Below, piece by piece: positions 37,616-46,943 of a stretch of DNA of 64,000 nt. Below the pieces are notes generated by a model. It was not told where the DNA came from, did no database searches, and saw nothing but the letters and a program-made list of their open reading frames with translations. The DNA is from Brumimicrobium ulvae (GTDB lineage: Bacteria; Bacteroidota; Bacteroidia; Flavobacteriales_D; Crocinitomicaceae), in assembly GCF_947504225.1 (NCBI RefSeq), contig NZ_CANNGT010000009.1, forward strand, positions 62,001 through 126,000, given 5' to 3'. Position 1 is the stretch's first letter. Each line of letters opens with the position of its first letter. Made by a program: the position numbers and the translations under genes.

Positions 37616-39760
37616 TTAGAAATTAATACTGACTCCTGGACCAATTAAGAAGAAGAATTTTGATTCATTTAAAAAGTACCCCATTCCGACATACAAAGGA
37701 AATGAAAATCTACGGTTCTTCTTGGTGGGATAAACAGAACCCAACAATACAATACCTAAGTCTCTTTCCGCATCAGGATTAAAGTTGAAAGCATTCTTCG
37801 CTAAGAATCCTGCACCAACTTTAAATGGACGTAGTTTTTGAATTTCTCCTCTCTGATAGAAAGAAAATTGAGCAAGCATAGAAAGTGATATTCCGCTTAA
37901 TCCCGGGAAACCTGGCTCTCCTACCTTTTTGATAATTAAACCTGCGGGGATGGATAAATCGACATCAAATGTTACGTATCGGGCTTTTATGATTTCCACC
38001 CGACTGGTATATCCTTGACCACCATAAACATTTTTACGGTGCTTAATGATCAATTCGATTTTTGCCCAATCTTCCAAACTATGCGTTTTGTTTGATAAAT
38101 AGTCATTTACCGATATTGGTTCATTCATACAACCTGTTGCACTAGTATATGAAAAGCTTCGTGGAGAACTTGAGCCCGGACACACGACGATATCATCAAT
38201 GATTTGTTTTTCAACCAGTTTGTTTCTGCTGTCCGTAATGCGAATTTCAATTTCTAAAAATTGTTTCCCATACAACTCAAATGCATCGTCGATGAATAAA
38301 TTGTCGAACTGTACATTCACATCTCCAATGGTTTTCTCATGTAAAATCGGTTGACTAGCATCCTTGGCAACGACTGGTGTTCCACCATATTCAACAATTA
38401 CGAAATCCAATTCTTTTGGTCGCTGGTATTCTATAATGTCAAGCATCACCCCAGTTTTTACATTTCCAGAGTAAATATTGATGCTCTTTTTCCTAATGTC
38501 GATAGGGACCTTAAGTACAAAGTGAGAAACGGTTTCGTTTCTAATCAAACTGTCAGTTGAAATGTCTACTAAGTCTTCAAACTGGAAGTTAGTTCTGCTT
38601 AAACCTTCTCCTTCTAATCGTATTTCTACTGTTTCTCCAGGGTAAACTTGTTTAGACTTCACCCAACTTCCACCTTGTCTTAGGATACTCACCTCATTAA
38701 TTTTCGGTTCAGGAACTATGTTGATGTTGGTGATGAACTTAGCGACATCTCCGTCTTTAATGTAAAGATAACCAGATGAAATTTTATGATAATTATAAGG
38801 TCTAAACATACAAAGCACCTTGTCATTACTTAGTCTTCGAATGGTAAATAACTCTGCAATTAATGGACCTCCCGCTTCATCTGTCGCTTCAATACGATAG
38901 GTTTTATTGATGGCCAATAAACGGTGGTTGTCAATTTGTAATTCAACCCCTTTTGGGTTTTTCGTTTCCCAGATTACCTCCTTGTTTTCAAAAGTTAAAA
39001 ACTTCAAACGAGATCCCCTGACATTAAAAGAAAAGCTCTGTTTATCTAGTTTGTATTTTGGTCTTCTGTTTACAATGTTTGGACGGTATAAATCAATGGT
39101 AAAGTCGATTTCTAAATTTCCTGTGTTGGTGGGAATAAAAGACAGCCAAATCTTATTGTTATAACTATGTATTCTATACTCATAGCCATCTCTTTGTTTC
39201 CATAATGGGTCAATAATGATATTGTCAGGATTGTTGGTCACCAATTCGAATGTCTTTTCGTCACCAATGTATAAATCTCCTTCTCCAGGGTAAATTGTAG
39301 CATAGGTATGTGTGTATGGAAAAAGTGCTATTGGAATAACTTGTTCTTCTTGAACGATGTTAACGTTGAGAAAAGAAGCATTTGCTAAATCCTGAAACTG
39401 AACTTTACAATGGTAATATCCATCTATTCTGAGGTTCAAAGAGTCAAGTATTTTATAACCGTTAGCTGCCTCTAGGCCGAGCGGTGTAACTTCACCATTT
39501 TTTAATTTAGGATACAAACGAAATTCAACAATTGGATTACTTTCTTGATATTCAAATGAAATTTTCCATTCATTTTCTACATATATACGATCTGTAGTGT
39601 ATTTATAAATGTTCGTGTCGATTCGCAATTCAACGTCAGAAAAGTGATTGAAGAGGTTGGCTTGTGCAGTTAAGGTTGAAGAGCTTAATCCAAAACCAAT
39701 TACGAAAAGCAATAGCAAAGCTAAGTTCGAACAGAAAGTATTTTTAAATCCAACTAACAT
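37616..39760 (-). CDS. Large exported protein with C-terminal barrel-like end, unknown
   Basis: The product has 714 residues. I choose the ATG at 39760, which gives a signal peptide (MLVGFKNTFCSNLALLLLFVIGF to about ...LTAQ). A TTG 21 bases upstream overlaps the -7 box and is not a start. The body has several beta-rich repeats of about 90-100 residues, an immunoglobulin-like pattern, with a Cys pair (VCPGSSSPRS / GCMNEP). The last 110 residues alternate aromatic and small residues and end in FFLIGPGVSINF, like an outer-membrane strand. I do not recognise the family. Confidence 0.65.
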   Translation of the reverse strand: MLVGFKNTFCSNLALLLLFVIGFGLSSSTLTAQANLFNHFSDVELRIDTNIYKYTTDRIYVENEWKISFEYQESNPIVEFRLYPKLKNGEVTPLGLEAANGYKILDSLNLRIDGYYHCKVQFQDLANASFLNVNIVQEEQVIPIALFPYTHTYATIYPGEGDLYIGDEKTFELVTNNPDNIIIDPLWKQRDGYEYRIHSYNNKIWLSFIPTNTGNLEIDFTIDLYRPNIVNRRPKYKLDKQSFSFNVRGSRLKFLTFENKEVIWETKNPKGVELQIDNHRLLAINKTYRIEATDEAGGPLIAELFTIRRLSNDKVLCMFRPYNYHKISSGYLYIKDGDVAKFITNINIVPEPKINEVSILRQGGSWVKSKQVYPGETVEIRLEGEGLSRTNFQFEDLVDISTDSLIRNETVSHFVLKVPIDIRKKSINIYSGNVKTGVMLDIIEYQRPKELDFVIVEYGGTPVVAKDASQPILHEKTIGDVNVQFDNLFIDDAFELYGKQFLEIEIRITDSRNKLVEKQIIDDIVVCPGSSSPRSFSYTSATGCMNEPISVNDYLSNKTHSLEDWAKIELIIKHRKNVYGGQGYTSRVEIIKARYVTFDVDLSIPAGLIIKKVGEPGFPGLSGISLSMLAQFSFYQRGEIQKLRPFKVGAGFLAKNAFNFNPDAERDLGIVLLGSVYPTKKNRRFSFPLYVGMGYFLNESKFFFLIGPGVSINF

Positions 39761-39778
39761 GTGCACAATATTTTTGCG

Positions 39779-39786
39779 CAAAGATA
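39779..39786 (-). promoter_or_regulatory. -7 promoter box for the 714-residue exported protein
   Basis: The minus strand reads TATCTTTG, 18 bases before the chosen ATG. It covers the alternative TTG. Confidence 0.5.
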
Positions 39787-39872
39787 AGGATAGGAACTTA
39801 GAAACTCTAATTCGATGTGTTGTAATTTATTGCCCCTTCCTGTAGTGGAAGTAAAGTAAAAAGAGGAAAAGA

Positions 39873-39909
39873 TTGGAAGAAAGAGGAGAAACATTTCCAC
39901 TTCTTCCAA
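39873..39909 (-). terminator. Possible terminator of the receptor-lipoprotein operon
   Basis: TTGGAAGAA (39873-39881) and TTCTTCCAA (39901-39909) form a perfect 9-bp stem. On the minus strand a T- and C-rich stretch follows. The rest of the 245-base gap shows nothing else. Confidence 0.45.
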
Positions 39910-40005
39910 CCTCGATCATAAATGACCAACATCTCAATCATCGTTATAAACCTTTGACTTTTGTGATGGAGAGTTCTTTTATATCATGGTCTTTAATGAT
40001 TAAAA

Positions 40006-40209
40006 CTAATGGTCATGGCAGTGCACTTCGTAATTTACTCCATCTTTGGTATAACCGGACTGCTCTATGTCTTCTAGGTCGTCACCACAGTACTCACCAA
40101 TTTCAACAATTCCGTTTGGAGCATCATAATGACACTCAGCACATTTCTTACAAGAGGTTAAGGATAATCCAGCAATGATTAATCCGCTTAATAAAAATTT
40201 ATTTTTCAT
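40006..40209 (-). CDS. Cys/His-rich small lipoprotein
   Basis: The 67-residue protein has a signal peptide with lipobox ending at Cys20 (LSLTSC). The mature part is dense in metal-type ligands: Cys23, Cys26 and His27 in CKKCAECHY, Cys41 in GEYCGDD, and a C-terminal HCHDH. It starts three bases after the stop of the TonB receptor gene and so is the second gene of that operon. The operon faces a Fur-family regulator. A zinc-binding or zinc-handoff lipoprotein is the natural reading but is inference; small Cys-rich lipoproteins of this form also occur in other contexts. Confidence 0.75.
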   Translation of the reverse strand: MKNKFLLSGLIIAGLSLTSCKKCAECHYDAPNGIVEIGEYCGDDLEDIEQSGYTKDGVNYEVHCHDH

Positions 40210-40212
40210 AAT

Positions 40213-42468
40213 TTATTTGATTTGATATTTCAGACTGAAAAAGACATTTATTCCTGGTTGCGATAAACCTAGGTTCTTCAATGAAGATAAATGCCCTTGA
40301 TATTGAGTGTTGAGTAAATTTCTTATTCCCGTTGATGCAGATAAGCGTTTTAAATCACCTATAGTAAATTGTGTTGCTAAGTTCACTAAATGGTAATCGA
40401 CAGAAAAAGTTTCGTTCGGTCCAACCCTGTTTTGAGGAAGGTGATATATGTGCTCTAAAACAACATGTTTAAAACTTATCTTGTGATTGTTGTTAATGTC
40501 AAACCTTATCGATGTGTTGACATTGGGTTGAGGCATTAAGCCAATAGGATCACCATTATTGGTTTCCGCTATAGTTACAGAAAAGTTTGAATTGATGTGT
40601 AGGCGGTGTATACTGTGAGGGTGATAATGGAAACCTACTTCACCACCAAATAAATGGGCAAGATCAGTTTGCTTGTATTCATAGACTGGAAAACTCCCTT
40701 CGAACTCATCTGTTTGAACCAAGTAAATGAAATCACTAATGCGATTGTAATAAGGATTAATAATTAATTCTAAATGATCAAAGTGAAGTTCTAAAGCCGC
40801 ATCAAATTGAATGGCATGTTCTGCTTTTAAAGTTTGACTTCCTTTTTCGTAGCGCAACGAACCATGGTGAAATCCGTCTGCCTGAAGCTCAGCTAAATGA
40901 GGAGCACGGTATCCACTCGAGGCGTTAAAACGAACAGAAGTGAGTTTTGCGTTACGCACAAAGCCTGCAGAATAATTAATTCCTTGGAAATTGCGTTTAA
41001 GCCCGTCAGTGTTGATGTTGTTTACTAAAGAGCTGTCCAAATCAGCCGCACTTAAAACGTTTAAAAAACGGATATCATACCTTAAACCTCCTTGAAATCT
41101 CCATTTTTTGTATTCATAATCCATCAAGGCATAAACACCATTGTCGAGGGTATTGGCATCTGGAATAAGTAAGGAAGAACTAGGGAATCTATTCCTGTTT
41201 ATCTTCGCCATTCCTTGCACTCCAGTTTTTAAACTCATATTTTCTAAAAGCTTGTAGGAATAACGGAAATTATAGCTTGTATTGTTGACGTTCAAATGGG
41301 TGAATGGCAAGGTCACCTTTTCATCAAATTCTTTTAAGTCGCTGTTGGTATTTCCAATTTCTAACAGAAGGTTGGAGCGATTGAAGAATATCGTGTTTTC
41401 AATCAATAAAAAATGGTCAAAATTATATTGTGCGGGAAGTGTGCCTTTTCTTTGTCTTTTATTGGAAATAAAGTCAAGAACATCGGGTTGAGCGTTGTGC
41501 GAATGTCCTGGAATTCCTAATCGTCGGTGCGAAAGTTGGTAGCGAATGTTCAATTGAAAATTCTTGTGGCGGTAGCCTATACTTGATTTGAAATTGGTAG
41601 ACCAGAATCTGGAATTTTTGATGAAATTTCCATCAGGTAATTGAAAATCGGCATGGTTGATATAGTTGGCGTGGATGTTGGCCCTCCATTTTCCTTTGTG
41701 CGTACGGTATCCAATTTCGTTGGTTGTTCCCATTGAGTTGGATTCAAATTTTGAGGAAATGTATAATTCATCCTTATCTTTTCGAATGTATTTTTCATCC
41801 AAAAAGTGAATTACACCTCCCAAAGCATCAGCGCCATAAAGCAGAGAAGAAGGACCTTTCACTACTTCAACTTTACCTAATCCAAGTTCGGAAGCTGCCA
41901 TCCCATGATCGTCTCCCCATTGTTGGTTTTCAATTCGTAATCCGTTGTTGTAGGTAACCACGCGCATTCCAGATAAGCCCCTAATAATTGGTTTGCTAAT
42001 TCCCATTCCTACGGAAGAAGATTGTACGCCTGGAATTTGGATTAAGGATTCGCCTAAAGTCGTGGCGCCAGTTTGAAAAAGTTCATCTTTTGAAACAACA
42101 GCAATGGAAGTAATGTTTTCCCTTTGTACCTTTCCTTCTGAGGCTGTAACTTGTACTTCTTCGAATACCGTGTGTAAAGGAGTGAGTTCAATAATTAACA
42201 GTTCATTGCTGGCTAAATCAATATCTTTAACCAATACTTTATAGTCAAACGCACTGACTTTTATTTTTAAGTGTGATTGTGGCAAGTATTTAAATTTAAA
42301 TCCGCCAAGGCTATCCGCATCAGTATATACATTAATACTAGGGAACCCTACTTTGGCGTAGGGAACAGGCTGTTTTGTGTCTGTGTCAATGACCTTCCCT
42401 TTAATCTCTTGTGCTGAGAGACTAAAAGAGAGCATTAAGTAAATTAAAATCGCTACTTTTGCTTGCAT
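40213..42468 (-). CDS. TonB-dependent receptor, probably for zinc (ZnuD-like)
   Basis: The 751-residue receptor starts at the ATG at 42468, which gives a signal peptide (MQAKVAILIYLMLSFSLSAQ); longer in-frame extensions would run through the regulatory region. A CarboxypepD-regulatory-like domain (GKVIDTDTKQPVPYAKVGF) precedes the plug (LGESLIQIPGVQSSSVG, IRGLSGMRVVTYNNG, VEVVKGPSSLLYGADALGGVIHF) and barrel. Extracellular loops are His-rich: GIPGHSHNAQPD (near 318-329), GFHHGSL (near 533) and GFHYHPHSIHRLHI (near 610). The GHSH loop recalls the zinc receptor ZnuD. The divergent regulator and operator fit zinc control. Confidence 0.85.
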   Translation of the reverse strand: MQAKVAILIYLMLSFSLSAQEIKGKVIDTDTKQPVPYAKVGFPSINVYTDADSLGGFKFKYLPQSHLKIKVSAFDYKVLVKDIDLASNELLIIELTPLHTVFEEVQVTASEGKVQRENITSIAVVSKDELFQTGATTLGESLIQIPGVQSSSVGMGISKPIIRGLSGMRVVTYNNGLRIENQQWGDDHGMAASELGLGKVEVVKGPSSLLYGADALGGVIHFLDEKYIRKDKDELYISSKFESNSMGTTNEIGYRTHKGKWRANIHANYINHADFQLPDGNFIKNSRFWSTNFKSSIGYRHKNFQLNIRYQLSHRRLGIPGHSHNAQPDVLDFISNKRQRKGTLPAQYNFDHFLLIENTIFFNRSNLLLEIGNTNSDLKEFDEKVTLPFTHLNVNNTSYNFRYSYKLLENMSLKTGVQGMAKINRNRFPSSSLLIPDANTLDNGVYALMDYEYKKWRFQGGLRYDIRFLNVLSAADLDSSLVNNINTDGLKRNFQGINYSAGFVRNAKLTSVRFNASSGYRAPHLAELQADGFHHGSLRYEKGSQTLKAEHAIQFDAALELHFDHLELIINPYYNRISDFIYLVQTDEFEGSFPVYEYKQTDLAHLFGGEVGFHYHPHSIHRLHINSNFSVTIAETNNGDPIGLMPQPNVNTSIRFDINNNHKISFKHVVLEHIYHLPQNRVGPNETFSVDYHLVNLATQFTIGDLKRLSASTGIRNLLNTQYQGHLSSLKNLGLSQPGINVFFSLKYQIK

Positions 42469-42485
42469 TGGTTTGAATTTGAATG

Positions 42486-42493
42486 CAAATATA
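42486..42493 (-). promoter_or_regulatory. -7 promoter box for the TonB receptor
   Basis: The minus strand reads TATATTTG, 17 bases before the receptor start, beside the palindromic operator. Confidence 0.5.
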
Positions 42494-42498
42494 ACTAA

Positions 42499-42515
42499 AT
42501 GCAACAATATTGCAT
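42499..42515. promoter_or_regulatory. Putative Fur/Zur operator between receptor and regulator
   Basis: ATGCAA-CAATA-TTGCAT is a palindrome with 6-bp arms. It lies just upstream of the receptor -7 box and 8 bases before the regulator's ATG. A second pair, TTGCAT (42464-42469) and ATGCAA (42483-42488), repeats the half-sites, so several dimers might bind. Similarity to a zinc box is inference. Confidence 0.55.
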
Positions 42516-42523
42516 CTACAGAA

Positions 42524-42934
42524 ATGGATATTTTACGAGATAAAAATTTACGCGTCACTCCTTTTCGTAAAGAAGTGATGGAGATCTTTCTAGAAAATGA
42601 GCATGCAATTTCGATACAAGATATTGAAGAAGCGCTAGTTGAGTTTGATCGTATAACTTTGTACAGAACAATAAAGTCTTTTACAAATAAAGGTGTCATT
42701 CATGAAATTGTAATGCCGGGAGACATTAGAAAATTGGCCTTGTGTGATAGGGTTTGTGACCATGAAGAAGGTTTACATGAGCATAACCACATTCATTTTC
42801 AGTGTCGTATGTGTGATGAGGTTTACTGTGTTGAAAGCGATGAGCTTCCTCAGGTAAAAATTCCAGGATTTATTGTCGAAGAGCAAGAAATACAAGCTAA
42901 AGGTGTATGTAAGAAATGTAAGAAACCATCTTAA
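42524..42934 (+). CDS. Fur-family transcriptional regulator, Zur-like
   Basis: The 136-residue regulator starts at the ATG at 42524; a TTG 51 bases upstream would run through the operator. It has the winged helix (LRVTPFRKEVMEIFLENEHAISIQDIEEAL, then RITLYRTIKSFTNKGVIHEI) and a dimerisation domain with HEHNHIHFQCRMCDEVYC and CKKCKK. The two CxxC pairs build the structural zinc site of Fur-like proteins. It is divergent from the probable zinc receptor across 55 bases that hold the palindrome. A role as Zur is favoured by that context; Fur is the alternative. Confidence 0.85.
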   Translation: MDILRDKNLRVTPFRKEVMEIFLENEHAISIQDIEEALVEFDRITLYRTIKSFTNKGVIHEIVMPGDIRKLALCDRVCDHEEGLHEHNHIHFQCRMCDEVYCVESDELPQVKIPGFIVEEQEIQAKGVCKKCKKPS

Positions 42935-42969
42935 TAGAATCGAATTTGTTTAAATAAGTTTCAATTTTA

Positions 42970-42998
42970 TTGACTTCTATCATTTTGTTTTAACTTTG
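42970..42998 (+). promoter_or_regulatory. Complete -33/-7 promoter for the MMPL exporter gene
   Basis: TTG at 42970-42972, an 18-base spacer and TAACTTTG at 42991-42998 fit the consensus. The ATG is 24 bases further on. Confidence 0.65.
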
Positions 42999-43022
42999 TT
43001 TGTTTAATTATAAATTAGCTTC

Positions 43023-45938
43023 ATGTGGTTTAAACTTTCCCAACTCATTTTGAGAAACAGGATAGTTATTATTTCAATAATAGCTGGCTTGACTATATTT
43101 TTTGGCTATTTCGCTTTTACGAGTTTAGAAATGGATAACAAGTATGGTAACATGCTTCCAAAAAAATCACCTGCTCAGGATGATTATTTACAGCTTAAGG
43201 AGATGTTTGGTGAAGATGGCGGTGCTTTGGTATTGGCCATTAAAACAGACAAACTTTATACGGAAGAAAATTTCTTGATGTGGAAACAACTCGGTGATTC
43301 TATCGCCAAGTTGGAGGGTGTAAATTCTGTTTTGTCAGAAGCTGATTTATTTACCATAAATAACAATACAGAAGAAGGTAAGTTTGAAGCAAATCCTGTG
43401 TTTATTGACGAGGAATTCCAAGAGAAATCCATCGAGGAAATACGTCAAGAGATCCGAAGAATCCCTTTGTATGACGGTGTCTTGTACAATGACTCAACGA
43501 ATGTTTCTTTGATGATGATTAGTATCGACGAAGCTTTCTTAAGTGATCAAAATAAATCAGATGTTGTTTTAGACGCAGAAGCTATTGCACTAGGATATGA
43601 ACATGTATTTGGTAAAATGCACTTCGCTGGTCTTCCGCACATTCGTGTAGTGATGGGGAAAAGAGTCGTGAGTGAAATGTATATTTTCATAGGACTTGCC
43701 ATATTTGTAACTTCTCTTTTGCTTTATATATTCTTCCGTTCTTTCAGGGTAGTATTATTCTGTAATCTGGTCGTTTTTACCGCTGTAATTTGGTCTTTGG
43801 GTAGTATTGGATTGATGGGCTTTAAACTGTCTATTCTTATGGCTTTGATTCCGCCCCTTATGATTGTTATTGGAATTCCCAATTGTATATTCCTACTCAA
43901 TAAATTTCATCAGGAGGTCAAAGATCATGGAAATAAAATTAAGGCCATTTCTCGTGTTATTGCAAAAGTAGGAAACGCTACTTTTCTAACGAATTTAACG
44001 ACTGCCTTAGGATTTTCAACATTTATGTTTACAAACTCAGAAAAACTGGTAGAGTTCGGAACGACTGCTTCATTGAATATAATGTTTGTATTTATTCTTT
44101 CGATTTGTATTATCCCTATTTTATTTTCTTTAACCAAACATCCAAAACCACGACACCTAAAACATTTAGAAAAGAAGTTTTCGGTAACCATTGTAAACAA
44201 GCTTGTATACATTACTACAACGCATAGAAAAATCATTTACGCTGTAACTATTGGAGTTGTTGCAGTAGCAATTTTTGGAGCCACTAAAATGGAAGCCACT
44301 GGTAATTTAACTAGTGATTTACCTGAATCGGATCCGATTTTACAAGACATTCATTTTATAGAAGAAAATTTTAAAGGAGCCATTCCTTTTGAAATCTTGA
44401 TCAATTATAAAAAAGATGCCCGTAAATTTGATCGTACAACACTACAGAAAGTGGAGGCCATTCAAAATGAAATAGAGAAAGATATCGAGTTTAGTAAATC
44501 TATTTCATTGGTGAACTTTATGAAGTTAATCAACATGGCATATTATGGAAATAATCCTGAGATGTACAAGTTGATTGAACGTAGAGACATGTTGCGTTTG
44601 AAAGGATATGTTGAGAATTTCCAAAGCGATATGGAGAAAACACAGCGTGTTTATGGATTCCAAGATTCTTTGAGGAAAGGGAATTTAAACTATGCCGATT
44701 CAATCATGTTAGACAACCCAAAATTGGCCAAACGTATCATGCAGTTCGAACCGGTAGCAGATAGTTTAGACTCTATTTCCCTGCCTACTCTTCCAAATGA
44801 AACTCAAATTTCAAATTTCTTGGCAGAAAATGAAGTGAGCAAAGAAGTGTTGGCTGTTTCAGAAAAAATGTTCCCTGTTTCTGCAGTTGGACTTTCACTT
44901 AAAGAATTGATAGATACCACCAATACAACTTACCGTGTGAGAATGCAAGTACTCGATTTAGGTTCTTATGAAATTGATGAGAAAATAAAGAAAGTCTCTG
45001 CAATGATGGATACCATTTTGAATCCACACCACGCAAAAGCGATGACTTATTTTGAGGAATTTACAAATGGAAAATACGCTTATGCTGACTCTATTTTTGC
45101 TTTGTCAAATGCCTATAGAAACAACACCAGTTATAACATTGCCGATGGAAACGATTCATTGTTATTTCAATTTGATTTAGACCCCGCTTTACTTTCTTCT
45201 TACTATGAAAAGTCTGAGTTTAGAGCAGCGCTAGAAAAAGCAATTGATGATGAGAAATTAGAGTATTTAGTTACAGGTACTTCTGTTGTTGCAGCTGAAG
45301 GAACGCAATATCTCATCAAAAATCTATTGACTAGTTTAACCATTGCGGTATTTATTATTGCCATATTAATGGCTTTCTTATTCCGTTCTTGGCGAATGGT
45401 GATTATCTCCTTGGTACCTAACTTTATTCCTTTGATTATTACTGCTGGAATTATGGGACTCTTTGCTATTCCTGTTAAGCCATCCACAATTCTTGTGTTT
45501 AGTATTGCCTTTGGTATTTCTGTCGATGACACCATTCACTTCTTGGCCAAATACCGCCAAGAACTTAAAGTTAGAAGCTATGACCAACGAGCATGTGTGA
45601 TCAATGCTTTATATGAAACAGGTTTAAGTATGTTCTATACTTCGATTGTCTTGTTTTTTGGATTCTCAATGTTTGCTTTCTCCCAATTCGGAGGAACAAA
45701 AGCGCTAGGTTTATTGGTTTCTTTAACAATGTTGGTGGCGATGCTTACCAACTTAACTGTGCTCCCTTCACTGTTGTTGAGCTTAGAAAATCGTATTGCA
45801 ACAAAGGCTTTCCGTGAGCCTTTCATCAACATATATGATGAAGAAATTGACATTGAATTGTCGGATCTTGAAGTAGACCCAAGAACAAGGATTGATTACG
45901 ACCCAAGTGATCCTCATCACGTTAGGGGGCAAGAATAA
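43023..45938 (+). CDS. MMPL/RND-family exporter (HAE3 type)
   Basis: The 971-residue membrane protein has the RND layout: one helix near residue 20, a periplasmic domain of about 180 residues, a block of five helices (about 220-370), a second helix-periplasm unit (from about 405 to 765) and a second block of five helices. Sterol-sensing-like motifs MALIPPLMIVIGIPNCIFLLNKFHQEV and FSIAFGISVDDTIHFLAKYRQEL carry the conserved Asp and His of proton relay. HAE3 members of this form are often linked to hopanoid or lipid transport; the cargo is unknown here. A polyprenyl synthase gene follows. Confidence 0.85.
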   Translation: MWFKLSQLILRNRIVIISIIAGLTIFFGYFAFTSLEMDNKYGNMLPKKSPAQDDYLQLKEMFGEDGGALVLAIKTDKLYTEENFLMWKQLGDSIAKLEGVNSVLSEADLFTINNNTEEGKFEANPVFIDEEFQEKSIEEIRQEIRRIPLYDGVLYNDSTNVSLMMISIDEAFLSDQNKSDVVLDAEAIALGYEHVFGKMHFAGLPHIRVVMGKRVVSEMYIFIGLAIFVTSLLLYIFFRSFRVVLFCNLVVFTAVIWSLGSIGLMGFKLSILMALIPPLMIVIGIPNCIFLLNKFHQEVKDHGNKIKAISRVIAKVGNATFLTNLTTALGFSTFMFTNSEKLVEFGTTASLNIMFVFILSICIIPILFSLTKHPKPRHLKHLEKKFSVTIVNKLVYITTTHRKIIYAVTIGVVAVAIFGATKMEATGNLTSDLPESDPILQDIHFIEENFKGAIPFEILINYKKDARKFDRTTLQKVEAIQNEIEKDIEFSKSISLVNFMKLINMAYYGNNPEMYKLIERRDMLRLKGYVENFQSDMEKTQRVYGFQDSLRKGNLNYADSIMLDNPKLAKRIMQFEPVADSLDSISLPTLPNETQISNFLAENEVSKEVLAVSEKMFPVSAVGLSLKELIDTTNTTYRVRMQVLDLGSYEIDEKIKKVSAMMDTILNPHHAKAMTYFEEFTNGKYAYADSIFALSNAYRNNTSYNIADGNDSLLFQFDLDPALLSSYYEKSEFRAALEKAIDDEKLEYLVTGTSVVAAEGTQYLIKNLLTSLTIAVFIIAILMAFLFRSWRMVIISLVPNFIPLIITAGIMGLFAIPVKPSTILVFSIAFGISVDDTIHFLAKYRQELKVRSYDQRACVINALYETGLSMFYTSIVLFFGFSMFAFSQFGGTKALGLLVSLTMLVAMLTNLTVLPSLLLSLENRIATKAFREPFINIYDEEIDIELSDLEVDPRTRIDYDPSDPHHVRGQE

Positions 45939-45971
45939 AAGCGTAATACTTAGGATTTAATTGAAATATTA

Positions 45972-46943
45972 ATGCAGCAAATACAAGCATATCAAAATAT
46001 ATTGGAAGAAAGGATTCAGAAGTTAACCCTTCCTGAAAGTCCAAAAAATCTTTACGACCCGTTACGCTACTTTTTGACCTTAGGCGGAAAACGAACACGA
46101 CCTTCACTAACAATGCTGGCCTGTAGTTTATTTGGTGAACCTGGAATTAAAGCGGTAAACGCTGCAATGGCGGTTGAGTTATTTCACAACTTTACTTTGA
46201 TCCATGACGATATTATGGATGATGCCCCACTGAGAAGAGGGCAACAAACTGTTCATGAAAAATGGAACAAAGACATTGCTATATTATCAGGAGATGTTCT
46301 TTTTGTAGAAGCTTATGCACTTTTAGCTCAGCATGAACCTGCTGTATTGGCTCCATTACTAGCTGTTTTCTCAAGAACAGCCAGAGAGGTTTGTGAAGGT
46401 CAACAGATGGATATGGATTTCGAATCTTTATCAACCGTTACTATTGACGCTTATATTGAGATGATCCGTTTGAAAACATCTGTTCTTCTCGGTGCGGCCT
46501 TAGAAATGGGAGCAATCGTTGCCGGTGTTGACAGTCGAGATGACATTCAAAATATTTATGATTTTGGTGTGAATATCGGATTGGCTTTTCAAATGCATGA
46601 TGATATTTTAGATGTATATGCCGACCCAAAGAAATTTGGAAAACAAGTAGGAGGTGACATTCTTTCGAATAAGAAAACATTCATGTTGCTTAAAGCTTAT
46701 GAGCTTGCAGATGAGGAGACTAAAAAGGCTCTTGACCAACAATTACTTGAAGGCAATGAAGAAGATAAAGTTCAGAAAGTAACTGCAATTTTTGATCAAT
46801 TGGGAATTAAAGAAGTGGCAGAAGCGCAAAAAGAGTTGTTTTATCAAAATGCACTCGAAAAAATGAATCGGATTAACGTTCCAGAAGAAAATAAAAAAGA
46901 ATTGCTAGGATTAGCGAAATACCTGATGTCAAGAGATCATTGA
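45972..46943 (+). CDS. Polyprenyl (geranylgeranyl-type) diphosphate synthase
   Basis: The 323-residue trans-prenyl synthase has GGKRTRP near residues 37-43, first Asp-rich motif HDDIMDDAPLRRG, and second motif HDDILD. The first motif is the DDxxD form with Phe at position -5, which usually limits chains to C15-C20, so geranylgeranyl or farnesyl diphosphate is more likely than a quinone tail. Products feed quinones, carotenoids or undecaprenol. Its TGA overlaps the ATG of the next gene (TGATG), giving coupled translation with the nuclease. Confidence 0.88.
   Translation: MQQIQAYQNILEERIQKLTLPESPKNLYDPLRYFLTLGGKRTRPSLTMLACSLFGEPGIKAVNAAMAVELFHNFTLIHDDIMDDAPLRRGQQTVHEKWNKDIAILSGDVLFVEAYALLAQHEPAVLAPLLAVFSRTAREVCEGQQMDMDFESLSTVTIDAYIEMIRLKTSVLLGAALEMGAIVAGVDSRDDIQNIYDFGVNIGLAFQMHDDILDVYADPKKFGKQVGGDILSNKKTFMLLKAYELADEETKKALDQQLLEGNEEDKVQKVTAIFDQLGIKEVAEAQKELFYQNALEKMNRINVPEENKKELLGLAKYLMSRDH

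Noticed and set aside
39873-40178. Plus-strand frame of 101 codons across the lipoprotein gene
   Set aside because: It is antisense to a gene with a clear lipobox and operon position, and its own translation has no recognisable pattern.
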